In this document: positions 1-7,810 of the stretch, piece by piece | Numbering within the stretch: position 1 is the first letter of the stretch | Layout of the letters: each line of letters starts with the position of its first letter | DNA from: Cryobacterium lactosi | GTDB lineage: Bacteria; Actinomycetota; Actinomycetes; Actinomycetales; Microbacteriaceae | DNA length: 64,000 bases | NCBI RefSeq assembly: GCF_004403945.1 | Contig: NZ_SOHM01000007.1 | Location: 186,001 to 250,000, forward strand | Reading direction: 5' to 3' | Program-made: the position numbers and the translations under genes | Notes under the pieces: model-generated | Told to the model about the DNA's origin: nothing | Seen by the model: only the letters and a program-made list of their open reading frames with translations | Database searches by the model: none

Positions 1-2
1 GT

Positions 3-296
3 CCTCTTCTCGGCGTCACCGCCGGTCTGGTGCGGTACGCCCCGCCGTTGTGGCGGGCCCTGGCGGTCACCCCCTTGTGCGCTGTGCTTCTGGGTGAGGG
101 TATTTGGGCCCTCAACACCATCGCGGACACCACCAGCCCGGTGTACTGGTCGCTGGAGATCGTGATGTCGGGCGTCTTCCTCGTGGCGGCGATCATCCAC
201 TCCCGGTTGGCGCCCCGGTCCATATCGCTGGTGGTCTGCGTGTGGCTGACGGGCACTCTCGCTTTTGTGGCGGTCTGCCTGTTCGTCCTGAACTGA
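3..296 (+). CDS. C-terminal part of a small integral membrane protein (cut by window start)
   Basis: An open frame runs in from the window edge; the codons before the first possible start (GTG at 30) are also open, so the gene begins outside the window. The visible part has three or four hydrophobic stretches (around LWRALAVTPLCAVLLGEGIW, VYWSLEIVMSGVFLVAAII, ISLVVCVWLTGTLAFVAV) and ends VLN. It resembles actinobacterial DUF6518-type membrane proteins, but that is recall, not a search. It converges on the GAF regulator that follows on the minus strand. Function unknown. Confidence 0.6.
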   Translation, partial: PLLGVTAGLVRYAPPLWRALAVTPLCAVLLGEGIWALNTIADTTSPVYWSLEIVMSGVFLVAAIIHSRLAPRSISLVVCVWLTGTLAFVAVCLFVLN

Positions 297-311
297 CGTT
301 GACCCGGTCGG

Positions 312-1742
312 TTACGCGCCCAGCTCCGCCTCGATGCGCGCCAGGCTCGCCACCACGGCGGCCCGCTGGGGCGAACGGGCCGGCAAGAGTTCCAGACAGG
401 CTCGCCACACCTCGCTGTCCCAGGTGGCCTCCTCGGTGCGGGCGAAGTCGAGCAACACCTCCACTGACGCGTCGCTGAGCAGGGTCTGGCGAAGGCGGGC
501 GCTCACCTCCGCACGGATCTCCACGACACCGGGCGCTGTCGAACCCGGCAACACGCATCCCCGATACGCGGCCAGGGCCATCCTGTGGGCACCGCGGCCG
601 AGCAGGCGAAGTACCCGGCCGGCATCCGTGTCGACGCTGGTCTCCAGCCGGTACGGGCGGGAGCCGATCCGGAGCTGCGGATGACTGAGCGTGAGCACCC
701 GGCGCAGCCGCACCAGCTCGGCGCGCAGGTTCTCCACGGCGTGCGCGGGTTCGTCGCTGAGCAGTCCGGCGAGCCGCTCGGCGGACAGGCCCTGCCGGTG
801 CCAGGCGAGCAGCAGCAGGATCTCGGCGTGCCGGGGACTGAGATCAACGCTCTGCCGGGTGCCGGGTATCGGCGCGCCGAAACCACCGGGAGTTCCGGCC
901 GGTGGCGCCCCCTGCAGGGCGCCGTGTTCGGTGCCGAGCACGCTCAGCAGGATCCCGGGTGCAGTGAACCCCGACGGCCTGGCCGATGGCGCCCGCGGTG
1001 CGCTCAGGCTCTGGATGCGCAGCTCCGCTTCGAGCGCGGCGACGGCCGCCTCCACGAGCGGGAGCGTCTGCGGCGCCACGGCGGCGTCTCCCCCGGTGAT
1101 GTCGATGACGCCAAGCACCGCCCCGGTGACCGGGTCGTGGATAGGCACTGCGGTGCAACTGAACGGGTGCGCGAGTTGACTGAAATGCTCGGCGCGTTGA
1201 ATCTGGATGCCATGGTCGAGCGCCAGAGCGGTGCCGGGCGCGCTCGTGCCGACCCTGGCCTCCGACCAGTCCGCGCCGACGACGAAGTGCATCTCCTCTG
1301 CCCTGGTGCGCACTGAGCTGTCACCGTCGATCCACAGCAACCGACCGGACTCGTCGGCCACGGCAACGATCAAGCCGAATTCGGCCGCGTGCCGTACCAG
1401 AAGGGTGTTGATCACCGGCAGCACGGCGGCCAGCGGATTGCTGGCGCGCAACCCGTCGAGCTCGTCGGCGCTCAGCGTCGGCGCGGCCTGCGCCGTCAAC
1501 GGGTCCAGCCGAAGCGTGATCGAGCGTTGCCAGGATTCCCGCACCAGACGGCGCACCCCGGCCTGAACGGCACCGGAGCCCAAGTCGGTCCGGTCCCCGA
1601 TGACGGCCTCATGCAGGCGTTCCTGCCGGGAGAACCGGCGGAGGGATGAGTCGAGTGAGTCTGCGCTCGACGGGCTTACCGTCCACGGACTCGCTGTCCG
1701 CGGGCTTACTGTCCGCGGGCTTACTGGCGACTGGCTGCTCAC
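312..1742 (-). CDS. GAF-domain transcriptional regulator with C-terminal winged helix
   Basis: About 476 residues. The N-terminus is a short low-complexity Ser/Pro/Thr tail made of repeated SPRT/SPWT units. A GAF sensor domain follows at roughly residues 105-240 (contains VGTSAPGTALAL and HPFSCTAVPIHDPVTG), then an OmpR/PhoB-like winged helix at about 300-370 (LSPRHAEILLLLAWHRQGL). This layout is known from AcoR-like actinobacterial regulators next to alcohol or aldehyde dehydrogenase genes; no such gene is visible here. The GTG at 1742 was chosen because GGAGG lies four bases upstream and longer starts would run into aroB. The effector is unknown. Confidence 0.75.
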   Translation of the reverse strand: MSSQSPVSPRTVSPRTASPWTVSPSSADSLDSSLRRFSRQERLHEAVIGDRTDLGSGAVQAGVRRLVRESWQRSITLRLDPLTAQAAPTLSADELDGLRASNPLAAVLPVINTLLVRHAAEFGLIVAVADESGRLLWIDGDSSVRTRAEEMHFVVGADWSEARVGTSAPGTALALDHGIQIQRAEHFSQLAHPFSCTAVPIHDPVTGAVLGVIDITGGDAAVAPQTLPLVEAAVAALEAELRIQSLSAPRAPSARPSGFTAPGILLSVLGTEHGALQGAPPAGTPGGFGAPIPGTRQSVDLSPRHAEILLLLAWHRQGLSAERLAGLLSDEPAHAVENLRAELVRLRRVLTLSHPQLRIGSRPYRLETSVDTDAGRVLRLLGRGAHRMALAAYRGCVLPGSTAPGVVEIRAEVSARLRQTLLSDASVEVLLDFARTEEATWDSEVWRACLELLPARSPQRAAVVASLARIEAELGA

Positions 1743-1863
1743 AACACCTCCGATCAACGCTGGTCGTAGGCGACCTGCGTCACGGCTGGTCGGGTGCTTC
1801 ATTCTAGGCACAGTCAGCCAGAAAAGGTGCCGAAGGAGACCTGCCGGTCGGTGTCGAACCCGG

Positions 1864-2958
1864 TTAGGCGCCGATCTCCTGGTACGCGGCGAACAGGAGC
1901 GACGCATCCGGGCCCTCGAGCACAGTTGGCTTGCCGATGTCGTCCAGCACGATGAAGCGCAGCATGCCGCTGCGGGTCTTCTTGTCGCGCTGCATGGTGG
2001 CCAGCAGCGTGGGCCAGCGACCCACCGGGTAGGTCGTGGGCAGGGTGAGTGACTCCAGGATGCGGCGGTGCCTGTCGACAGCCTCGTCGGAGAGCCGGCC
2101 GCTGAGCCTGGCGAGCTCGGCGGCGAACATCATGCCGACGGCGACGGCGGCGCCGTGGCGCCAGCCGTAGCGTTCGGCGTGCTCGACGGCGTGGCCGAGC
2201 GTGTGCCCGTAGTTGAGGATCTCGCGCAAGCCGGCCTCCTTGAAGTCCGCGCCGACGACGCGGGCCTTCATGGCGATGGCCAGTTCGAGCACCCGACGGA
2301 ACTCGGGCGTGGTCGGGTCGGTGACGGCGGCGACGTCTGCCTCGACGATGTCGAGGATCTCGGGGATCTGGATGAAGCCGGCCTTCACGATCTCGGCGAA
2401 GCCGGCGAGGATCTCGTTGCGGGGCAGGTCGGCGAGAATGTCCAGGTCACAGACGACCGCGGCGGGAGCGTAGAAGGTGCCGACGAGGTTCTTGCCCTCG
2501 GCGGTGTTGATCCCGTTCTTGCCGCCGACGGCGGCGTCGACCATGCCGAGCACGCTGGTGGGGATCTGCACGAGCTTCACGCCGCGAAGCCAGGTCGCCG
2601 CGACGAAGCCGGCCAGGTCGGTCACGGCACCGCCGCCGAAACCGATGACGGCGTCGGTGCGGGTGAAGTCAGCCTGACCCATCACCTGCCAGCAGAACGC
2701 GGCGACCTCCACTCGCTTGGCCGGTTCCGCGTCGGGGACCTCGGCGATGAGCACCTCGTAGCGATCCAGCAGGCTCTCCCGCAAGGCGACGGCGCGGGCG
2801 CCGAGGTGCGAGGTGTGCACGATGAGCACCTTCTTCACGGTGTCGCCGAGTTGCTCGGCGACGTCGGCGACGATGCCGCGCCCGATCAGGACGGGGTAAC
2901 TGTCGACACCGCTCACGGTGATGGTGGTGGTGGTCTCTTCGGGGTGCATGTCGGTCAC
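1864..2958 (-). CDS. aroB: 3-dehydroquinate synthase
   Basis: Second step of the shikimate pathway: NAD- and metal-dependent conversion of DAHP to 3-dehydroquinate in the cytoplasm. About 364 residues, normal for the family. The NAD-binding stretch GFGGGAVTDLAGFVAATWLRG, the GMVDAAVGGKNGIN segment and the metal-ligand motif YGHTLGHAVE are all visible. The GTG start at 2958 overlaps the aroK stop by four bases (GTGA), so the two genes are probably translationally coupled; an ATG nine bases further in is the alternative. It is the last gene of the aroE-aroC-aroK-aroB block. Confidence 0.95.
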   Translation of the reverse strand: MTDMHPEETTTTITVSGVDSYPVLIGRGIVADVAEQLGDTVKKVLIVHTSHLGARAVALRESLLDRYEVLIAEVPDAEPAKRVEVAAFCWQVMGQADFTRTDAVIGFGGGAVTDLAGFVAATWLRGVKLVQIPTSVLGMVDAAVGGKNGINTAEGKNLVGTFYAPAAVVCDLDILADLPRNEILAGFAEIVKAGFIQIPEILDIVEADVAAVTDPTTPEFRRVLELAIAMKARVVGADFKEAGLREILNYGHTLGHAVEHAERYGWRHGAAVAVGMMFAAELARLSGRLSDEAVDRHRRILESLTLPTTYPVGRWPTLLATMQRDKKTRSGMLRFIVLDDIGKPTVLEGPDASLLFAAYQEIGA

Positions 2959-3605
2959 GATTGTTCTCTTACCCATTTCACGATGTCGGCGGCGATGGCA
3001 TCGACCGGCCTGGTCGACGTATCGAAGTGGATGCTGGCCAGCGCCTCGTACAGCGGGCGGCGCTCGTCGTAGATCCGCTGCCAGGCGTCTGGGCCCGCCG
3101 CGAGCAGCGGGCGTTTGGCGTTCTTGGTGCGGTTCCGCACGGCCTCAGCGGTGGTGCTCAGCGAGATCACCGTGGCCTGGCGCAGGTCGGCGCGGGTGGC
3201 CGGGTCAAGCACGGCTCCGCCGCCGAGCGATATGACGGCGCGGTGCCGGTGCAACGCCGCCGCGACCGCGGCTCGTTCGAGGGTTCGGAAGTGTTCCTCG
3301 CCCGCGGAGGCGAAGATCTCGGTGATCGGCCCGTGGGCGGCGACGATGTCGGTGTCGGTGTCGATGAACGGAATCCGGAGGGTGCGGGCCACGCGGCGAC
3401 CGATCTTGGACTTGCCCGACGCCATCGGGCCGATGAAGACCAGCGGGTAGAGCGGGGCAGACGAGTTCCGCACGGGTTCGGCGTCTCCCTCAACCGATGG
3501 CGCCGCGCCGGCACCGTGCGCCGCAGGTGCCTCCTGCGCCGGTTTGGGCTGGGCCGGTGGCCAGCCGCCGGCCGGACGGGACGCGTCCGGGCTCAAAAAC
3601 AGCAC
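2955..3605 (-). CDS. aroK: Shikimate kinase with an N-terminal extension
   Basis: Phosphorylates shikimate with ATP. The P-loop GPMASGKSKIG is at residues 59-69, followed by the shikimate-site DTD (FIDTDTDIV), EEHFRTLE and SLGGGAV; the lid arginine is in NAKRPLLA. The enzyme is usually about 170 residues; here a Pro/Ala-rich tail of about 50 residues precedes it, and its role is unknown. GTG at 3605 abuts the aroC stop with no gap. A later start would remove the tail, but no convincing internal start with a ribosome site was seen. Confidence 0.93.
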   Translation of the reverse strand: MLFLSPDASRPAGGWPPAQPKPAQEAPAAHGAGAAPSVEGDAEPVRNSSAPLYPLVFIGPMASGKSKIGRRVARTLRIPFIDTDTDIVAAHGPITEIFASAGEEHFRTLERAAVAAALHRHRAVISLGGGAVLDPATRADLRQATVISLSTTAEAVRNRTKNAKRPLLAAGPDAWQRIYDERRPLYEALASIHFDTSTRPVDAIAADIVKWVREQS

Positions 3606-4814
3606 CTAGAGTGTGGCGTCGCTTGACGCCCCGCTGCGCAGGTTGGCCGGGATATTGGCGAGGTAGGAATCCAGGTTCCGTTTGGTTTCGCCCAGCGAGT
3701 CGCCGCCGAACTTCTCCAGCACCGAGTTGGCCAGGACCAATGCCACCATCGCCTCCGCGACGACGCCGGCTGCCGGTACCGCACAGACGTCGGAACGCTG
3801 GTGGTGGGCGGGCGCGGCCTCGTTGGTGGTGATGTCCACGGTGCGCAGGGCCCGTGGGATGGTGGCGATGGGTTTCATGCCGGCGCGTACCCGCAGCACG
3901 GTGCCGGTGCTCATTCCGCCCTCGGTGCCGCCTGCCTTGTCGCTGGCGCGCATGATCTCATCGTCGACCTGCACGAGTTCATCGTGGGCCTGGGATCCGC
4001 GGCGAGTGGTGGTGAGGAAACCGTCGCCGACCTCGACACCCTTGATCGCCTGGATGCCCATCAATGCGGCGGCCAGCTGGGAGTCCAGCCGACGGTCCCA
4101 GTGCACGAACGAACCGAGACCGGGCGGGAGGTTGTAGGCGAGGACCTCGACGATGCCGCCCAAGGTGTCGCCGTCCTTGTGCGCGGCGTCGACCTCCGCG
4201 ACCATGAGTGCGCTGGTGGCGGCGTCGAAGCAGCGCAGCGGGTCGGCGTCGAGAGCGTCGACGTCGCCGGGGCGCGGCAGCGGCGAGCCCTCCGGCACAC
4301 GAACCGGGCCGATGGAGAGGGTGTGGCTGACCAGTTCGATGCCGAGGCCGGCGAGGAAGGCCCTGGCGACGGCGCCGAGCGCGACGCGGGCAGCGGTCTC
4401 CCTGGCGCTGGCGCGCTCCAGGACCGGGCGGGCCTCGTCGAAGTCGTACTTCTGCATCCCGACCAGGTCGGCGTGCCCTGGACGGGGGCGCACCAGCGGC
4501 GCACCCCGGCCGCGCGTGAGCAGGGCGGGATCCACGGGTTCCGGACTCATCACCTCGGCCCATTTGGGCCATTCGGTGTTGCCGATCCGCAGAGCCACGG
4601 GACCGCCGAGGGTGACGCCGTGGCGCACACCACCGGAAATGTTCAGTTCGTCCTGCTCGAACTTCATCCGCGCACCTCGGCCGTAGCCGAGTTTGCGGCG
4701 CGCAAGGTCGAGGCGGATCGCATCTAGTGTGACCGGGATCCCAGCGGGCAAACCCTCGACAATGGCGAGGAGTTCGGGGCCGTGGGACTCTCCGGCGGTG
4801 AGCCAACGAAGCAT
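3606..4814 (-). CDS. aroC: Chorismate synthase
   Basis: Last step of the common aromatic pathway: reduced-FMN-dependent conversion of EPSP to chorismate. The 402 residues span the full family length. The signature GESHGPEL lies at residues 8-15, with [20 protein letters not shown], the RRGSQAHDE segment and [10 protein letters not shown] further on. It lies between aroE and aroK with almost no spacing, in line with one operon. Confidence 0.96.
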   Translation of the reverse strand: MLRWLTAGESHGPELLAIVEGLPAGIPVTLDAIRLDLARRKLGYGRGARMKFEQDELNISGGVRHGVTLGGPVALRIGNTEWPKWAEVMSPEPVDPALLTRGRGAPLVRPRPGHADLVGMQKYDFDEARPVLERASARETAARVALGAVARAFLAGLGIELVSHTLSIGPVRVPEGSPLPRPGDVDALDADPLRCFDAATSALMVAEVDAAHKDGDTLGGIVEVLAYNLPPGLGSFVHWDRRLDSQLAAALMGIQAIKGVEVGDGFLTTTRRGSQAHDELVQVDDEIMRASDKAGGTEGGMSTGTVLRVRAGMKPIATIPRALRTVDITTNEAAPAHHQRSDVCAVPAAGVVAEAMVALVLANSVLEKFGGDSLGETKRNLDSYLANIPANLRSGASSDATL

Positions 4815-4819
4815 GGGTA

Positions 4820-5740
4820 CTATCCTTCCACAGCGCGGCCGTCGTCCAACGCGTCACGCATGGCCTCCAGCACGGCATCCTCGTCGGGAAGCGGCTGAAA
4901 CGGGTCGTTGAAGAGGAAGATCCGGATCTGCACCAGGGCCTGGTGCAGCAGCATCGTTCGACCGGACCGGCTTCTTCCGCCGGCGGCCGCCCAGAAGCGG
5001 GCCAGGGCGGTGGGCCAGGGCGCGTAGCCCACGTCGAAGAGCAGGGTGGTGGCTCTGAGCGCTTCCGGGAACTCGTGCGGCAGGACGGCGTCGCCGGGGA
5101 GCGTGCTGATCACCAGGTCGCTGATCCGGCCGGCCTCGGCCATGGCGGGCAGGCCGGACACCGTGACGACGAGCCCGAGCCGGCGGCCGAGCTCTGCCAG
5201 CGGGTCGGCCCGCTCGGGCGTGCGGGCGATGATGTCCACGGTTTCCGCACCGAGATCGGCGGCCGCCACGAGGGCAGATGCGGCCGTCGCGCCGGCGCCG
5301 AGCAGGGTGACGTGTGCGGCCCGGTCGATGCCGGCTTCGGCCAGAGCCCGGACCAAGCCGGGCACATCCGTGTTGAAGCCGGCCAGCGGTCGTCGAGCGA
5401 CCGGCATCGACCCGCCCACCGCGGGAGCGTCGCCGAACCGCACGGTGTTCACCGCCTTGGTGAGAGTCGCGACACGGTCCAGGTCGTTCAGGCGGGGCTG
5501 AATCTCGTGTTTGAGCGGCATGGTCAACGACAGGCCGAGCCAGTCCGGGGTGAGGGCGTCGAGGAACGCATCCAGTTCCCCCTCGCCCACCTCGACGGCC
5601 GTGTACTCCCAGTCCAGGCCGAGGACCCGGTACGCCGCTGTGTGCAGCACGGGCGACAGCGAATGGCCGATCGGCGAACCGAGCACGGCCAACCGGCGGC
5701 GAGGCGCCGGGTTCGATGAGCTGTTTCTCGAATCAGCCAT
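4820..5740 (-). CDS. aroE: Shikimate dehydrogenase
   Basis: NADPH-dependent reduction of 3-dehydroshikimate to shikimate. About 306 residues. The substrate-binding [10 protein letters not shown] and the catalytic lysine in SLTMPLKHE are present, as are GFNTDVPG (conserved Asp) and the dinucleotide-binding [10 protein letters not shown]. The ATG at 5740 lies inside the end of mltG (8-base overlap), suggesting coupled translation. A longer open frame upstream is only the mltG sequence in another frame. Confidence 0.93.
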   Translation of the reverse strand: MADSRNSSSNPAPRRRLAVLGSPIGHSLSPVLHTAAYRVLGLDWEYTAVEVGEGELDAFLDALTPDWLGLSLTMPLKHEIQPRLNDLDRVATLTKAVNTVRFGDAPAVGGSMPVARRPLAGFNTDVPGLVRALAEAGIDRAAHVTLLGAGATAASALVAAADLGAETVDIIARTPERADPLAELGRRLGLVVTVSGLPAMAEAGRISDLVISTLPGDAVLPHEFPEALRATTLLFDVGYAPWPTALARFWAAAGGRSRSGRTMLLHQALVQIRIFLFNDPFQPLPDEDAVLEAMRDALDDGRAVEG

Positions 5741-7307
5741 ATTCGGGGTGTTCATCCATCCAGTCCAGCCACTTCGCGACGCCGGCGTCGTGTTCCTCCA
5801 CCGTGCTCGAGAAAATGGTCTCTCCGGTATCAAGGTTCCACGTGACGAAGAATAGCCAGGTTCCGTCAGCGGGGTGCAGGGCGGCGTCGATCGCCAGATC
5901 GCCGGGGTTGCTGATCGGACCGACCGGCAGACCGGGGTGTACGTAGGTGTTGTAGGCGTTGTTCGCGTCGGCGCGTTCGGCATCCGTCGTGGTGACAAGG
6001 TGCGTGTTGCCGGTCCCGTAGGCCACCGTGGCGTCGGATTGCAGCAGCCCGCTCTCCCACTGGGCAGGGTCGAGCCGGTTGTAGAACACCCGCGCGACCT
6101 TGAAGTAGTCGTCCCTGAGGCCCGCTTCCCGCTGGACCAACGAGGCCATCACGATGGTCGACCATCGGTCGGCAGGGGCGACTCCCGCGGCGTCCAGAGC
6201 CTCGAACTGGCGGTCGACGAGGGTCTTGATCGCGTCGTGCGCGCTGGTGGCGGGCTGGAACGTGTAGGTGGCCGGGAACAGGAAGCCCTCGAGGCTGGTG
6301 GCCTCGGCCGGCAGTCCGAATCCGGACAGGTCAGCCGCGGCGGCCTCCAAGTCGGCCAAGGGGATCTCGGTGCCCTCCGAGATCGAAGCCAGCACGTCCA
6401 CCGCCGCGGTCCCCTCGGGGATCACCACGGTGAGGTCCTGGCGGGTCTCGGGATCCTGCAGGGCATCGAGCGCGGTCTGGGCGCTCATCTGCGAGGCGAG
6501 CAGGTAGGCACCGGGCTGGAAGACCGGGTCGGCCGCCTGGGCGAGGAGCAGTTTGTAGAAGGCGTCGTAGCTTTTCACCACGTCCTGGGCCACCAGGGTG
6601 TTCGCGATGTCGGAGCCGGTGTCACCGTCGTGGATCATGACGAGCACTTCACCGCTGCCCGACCCCTCGTAGTCTCCGGGAGGCTGGGTCGCGGCGACGA
6701 ACTGGCTGATCGGGCCCTGCAGGGCGAGGGCTGCGGCGCCCATCAGACCGAGAAGCACCAGGACGACCACCAGGCAGCCCCAGGCGCCCTTGCGGGACTT
6801 CTTCTCCACGACCGGGTGCCCGGCGAGCTGGGCGCGACGGTTCGCACGAGAGTTGGGTCGTCCGGCGCGAACGGGCCCGCCGGGTGTGCCCGCAGGTCCT
6901 GCGGCGGCCTCTCCTTCCGGCACGGTGCCGAACCCGAGTCCGGCGAAGGGATTCTGCTCGGCCGTGCGCGCGTCGACGGGCGGCTCCGTCGCCGCGGGCG
7001 TCGGGGCTGCAGAAGCCGGTGCCGCGTCAACAGGGGCGGCGGTCGTCTTGGACTCGTCGCCGGCTGGCGCGTCGTCGGCCGCTGCCGGGTAGGCAGATCC
7101 GGGGGCGACCGGCGCCGACCAGTACGACAGGGGCGCCGGCGGCTCCCCCGCCGGCTGAGCTGGGGCGGCCGGGACGACAGTCTCCTTCAAGGCCTCGGCT
7201 TCCCGGGCGGCCTGGGCCTCGCGGAGGGCCCGGCGGGAGGGCAGCGGCGCGTCGCCAGTGTCACCCGACACGTTCGGGTCGGGGTTTTCCGGCGGACTTT
7301 TCGCCAC
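5733..7307 (-). CDS. mltG: Endolytic murein transglycosylase MltG
   Basis: Cleaves nascent glycan strands at the membrane, probably setting their length. 524 residues: a Pro/Ala-rich cytoplasmic region of about 170 residues, one membrane segment (LVVVLVLLGLMGAAALALQG), then the extracytoplasmic YceG domain. The catalytic glutamate lies in VQREAGLRDDYFKVARVFYNRL, and GLPVGPISNPG is also typical. The long N-terminal part is common in actinobacteria. GTG start at 7307 follows ruvX within a few bases; a ruvX-mltG-aroE order is common in this group. Confidence 0.92.
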   Translation of the reverse strand: MAKSPPENPDPNVSGDTGDAPLPSRRALREAQAAREAEALKETVVPAAPAQPAGEPPAPLSYWSAPVAPGSAYPAAADDAPAGDESKTTAAPVDAAPASAAPTPAATEPPVDARTAEQNPFAGLGFGTVPEGEAAAGPAGTPGGPVRAGRPNSRANRRAQLAGHPVVEKKSRKGAWGCLVVVLVLLGLMGAAALALQGPISQFVAATQPPGDYEGSGSGEVLVMIHDGDTGSDIANTLVAQDVVKSYDAFYKLLLAQAADPVFQPGAYLLASQMSAQTALDALQDPETRQDLTVVIPEGTAAVDVLASISEGTEIPLADLEAAAADLSGFGLPAEATSLEGFLFPATYTFQPATSAHDAIKTLVDRQFEALDAAGVAPADRWSTIVMASLVQREAGLRDDYFKVARVFYNRLDPAQWESGLLQSDATVAYGTGNTHLVTTTDAERADANNAYNTYVHPGLPVGPISNPGDLAIDAALHPADGTWLFFVTWNLDTGETIFSSTVEEHDAGVAKWLDWMDEHPEYG

Positions 7308-7309
7308 GG

Positions 7310-7807
7310 TTACGGCCTTCCGGTCTGGTCGACGGACGTGCCGGCTGGCTTGCCCGAGGCACGTTCGGTATCGAGAGCGTGCTGCAAAATGATAGTCGCG
7401 GCCACCTGATCGACCACTGGACGCTGGGTGCGGGTGCTGCGTCCGGCCGTTCGCAGGGCGGCCTGAGCCGACACCGTGGACAGGCGCTCGTCGACGAGGC
7501 GCACCGGTACCGGCACGGCTCCGGCGAGGGTGGTCGCGAATGTGACCGCGTCATCCGTGGACGCCGTGTGGCGTCCCGACAGCGCCAGCGGCAGCCCGAC
7601 GATCACTTCGACGGCATCCAGTTCGGCCACGATGGCGGCGATCCTGCTGAGGTCCGTCGGTGCGGCCTGGCCCGTGGGCCGGTCCCGGGGCACAGTCTCC
7701 CTGGGTACCGTCTCCACCGGGGTGGCCAGCATGCCGTGGAAATCGCTGCGGGCGACGCCGATCCGCACCGTGCCGACATCGATCCCCACGCGCACGCCGG
7801 TTCGCAT
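7310..7807 (-). CDS. ruvX: RuvX/YqgF RNase H-fold nuclease (putative Holliday junction resolvase)
   Basis: 165 residues of the YqgF family, an RNase H-like nuclease linked to pre-16S rRNA 5' processing and Holliday junction resolution. The first acidic residue lies in VGIDVGTVRIGVARSD, the second region in VEVIVGLPLALSGR, and VRLVDERLSTVSA is conserved. It lies just downstream of alaS and upstream of mltG, a widely conserved arrangement. Confidence 0.9.
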   Translation of the reverse strand: MRTGVRVGIDVGTVRIGVARSDFHGMLATPVETVPRETVPRDRPTGQAAPTDLSRIAAIVAELDAVEVIVGLPLALSGRHTASTDDAVTFATTLAGAVPVPVRLVDERLSTVSAQAALRTAGRSTRTQRPVVDQVAATIILQHALDTERASGKPAGTSVDQTGRP

Positions 7808-7810
7808 GGG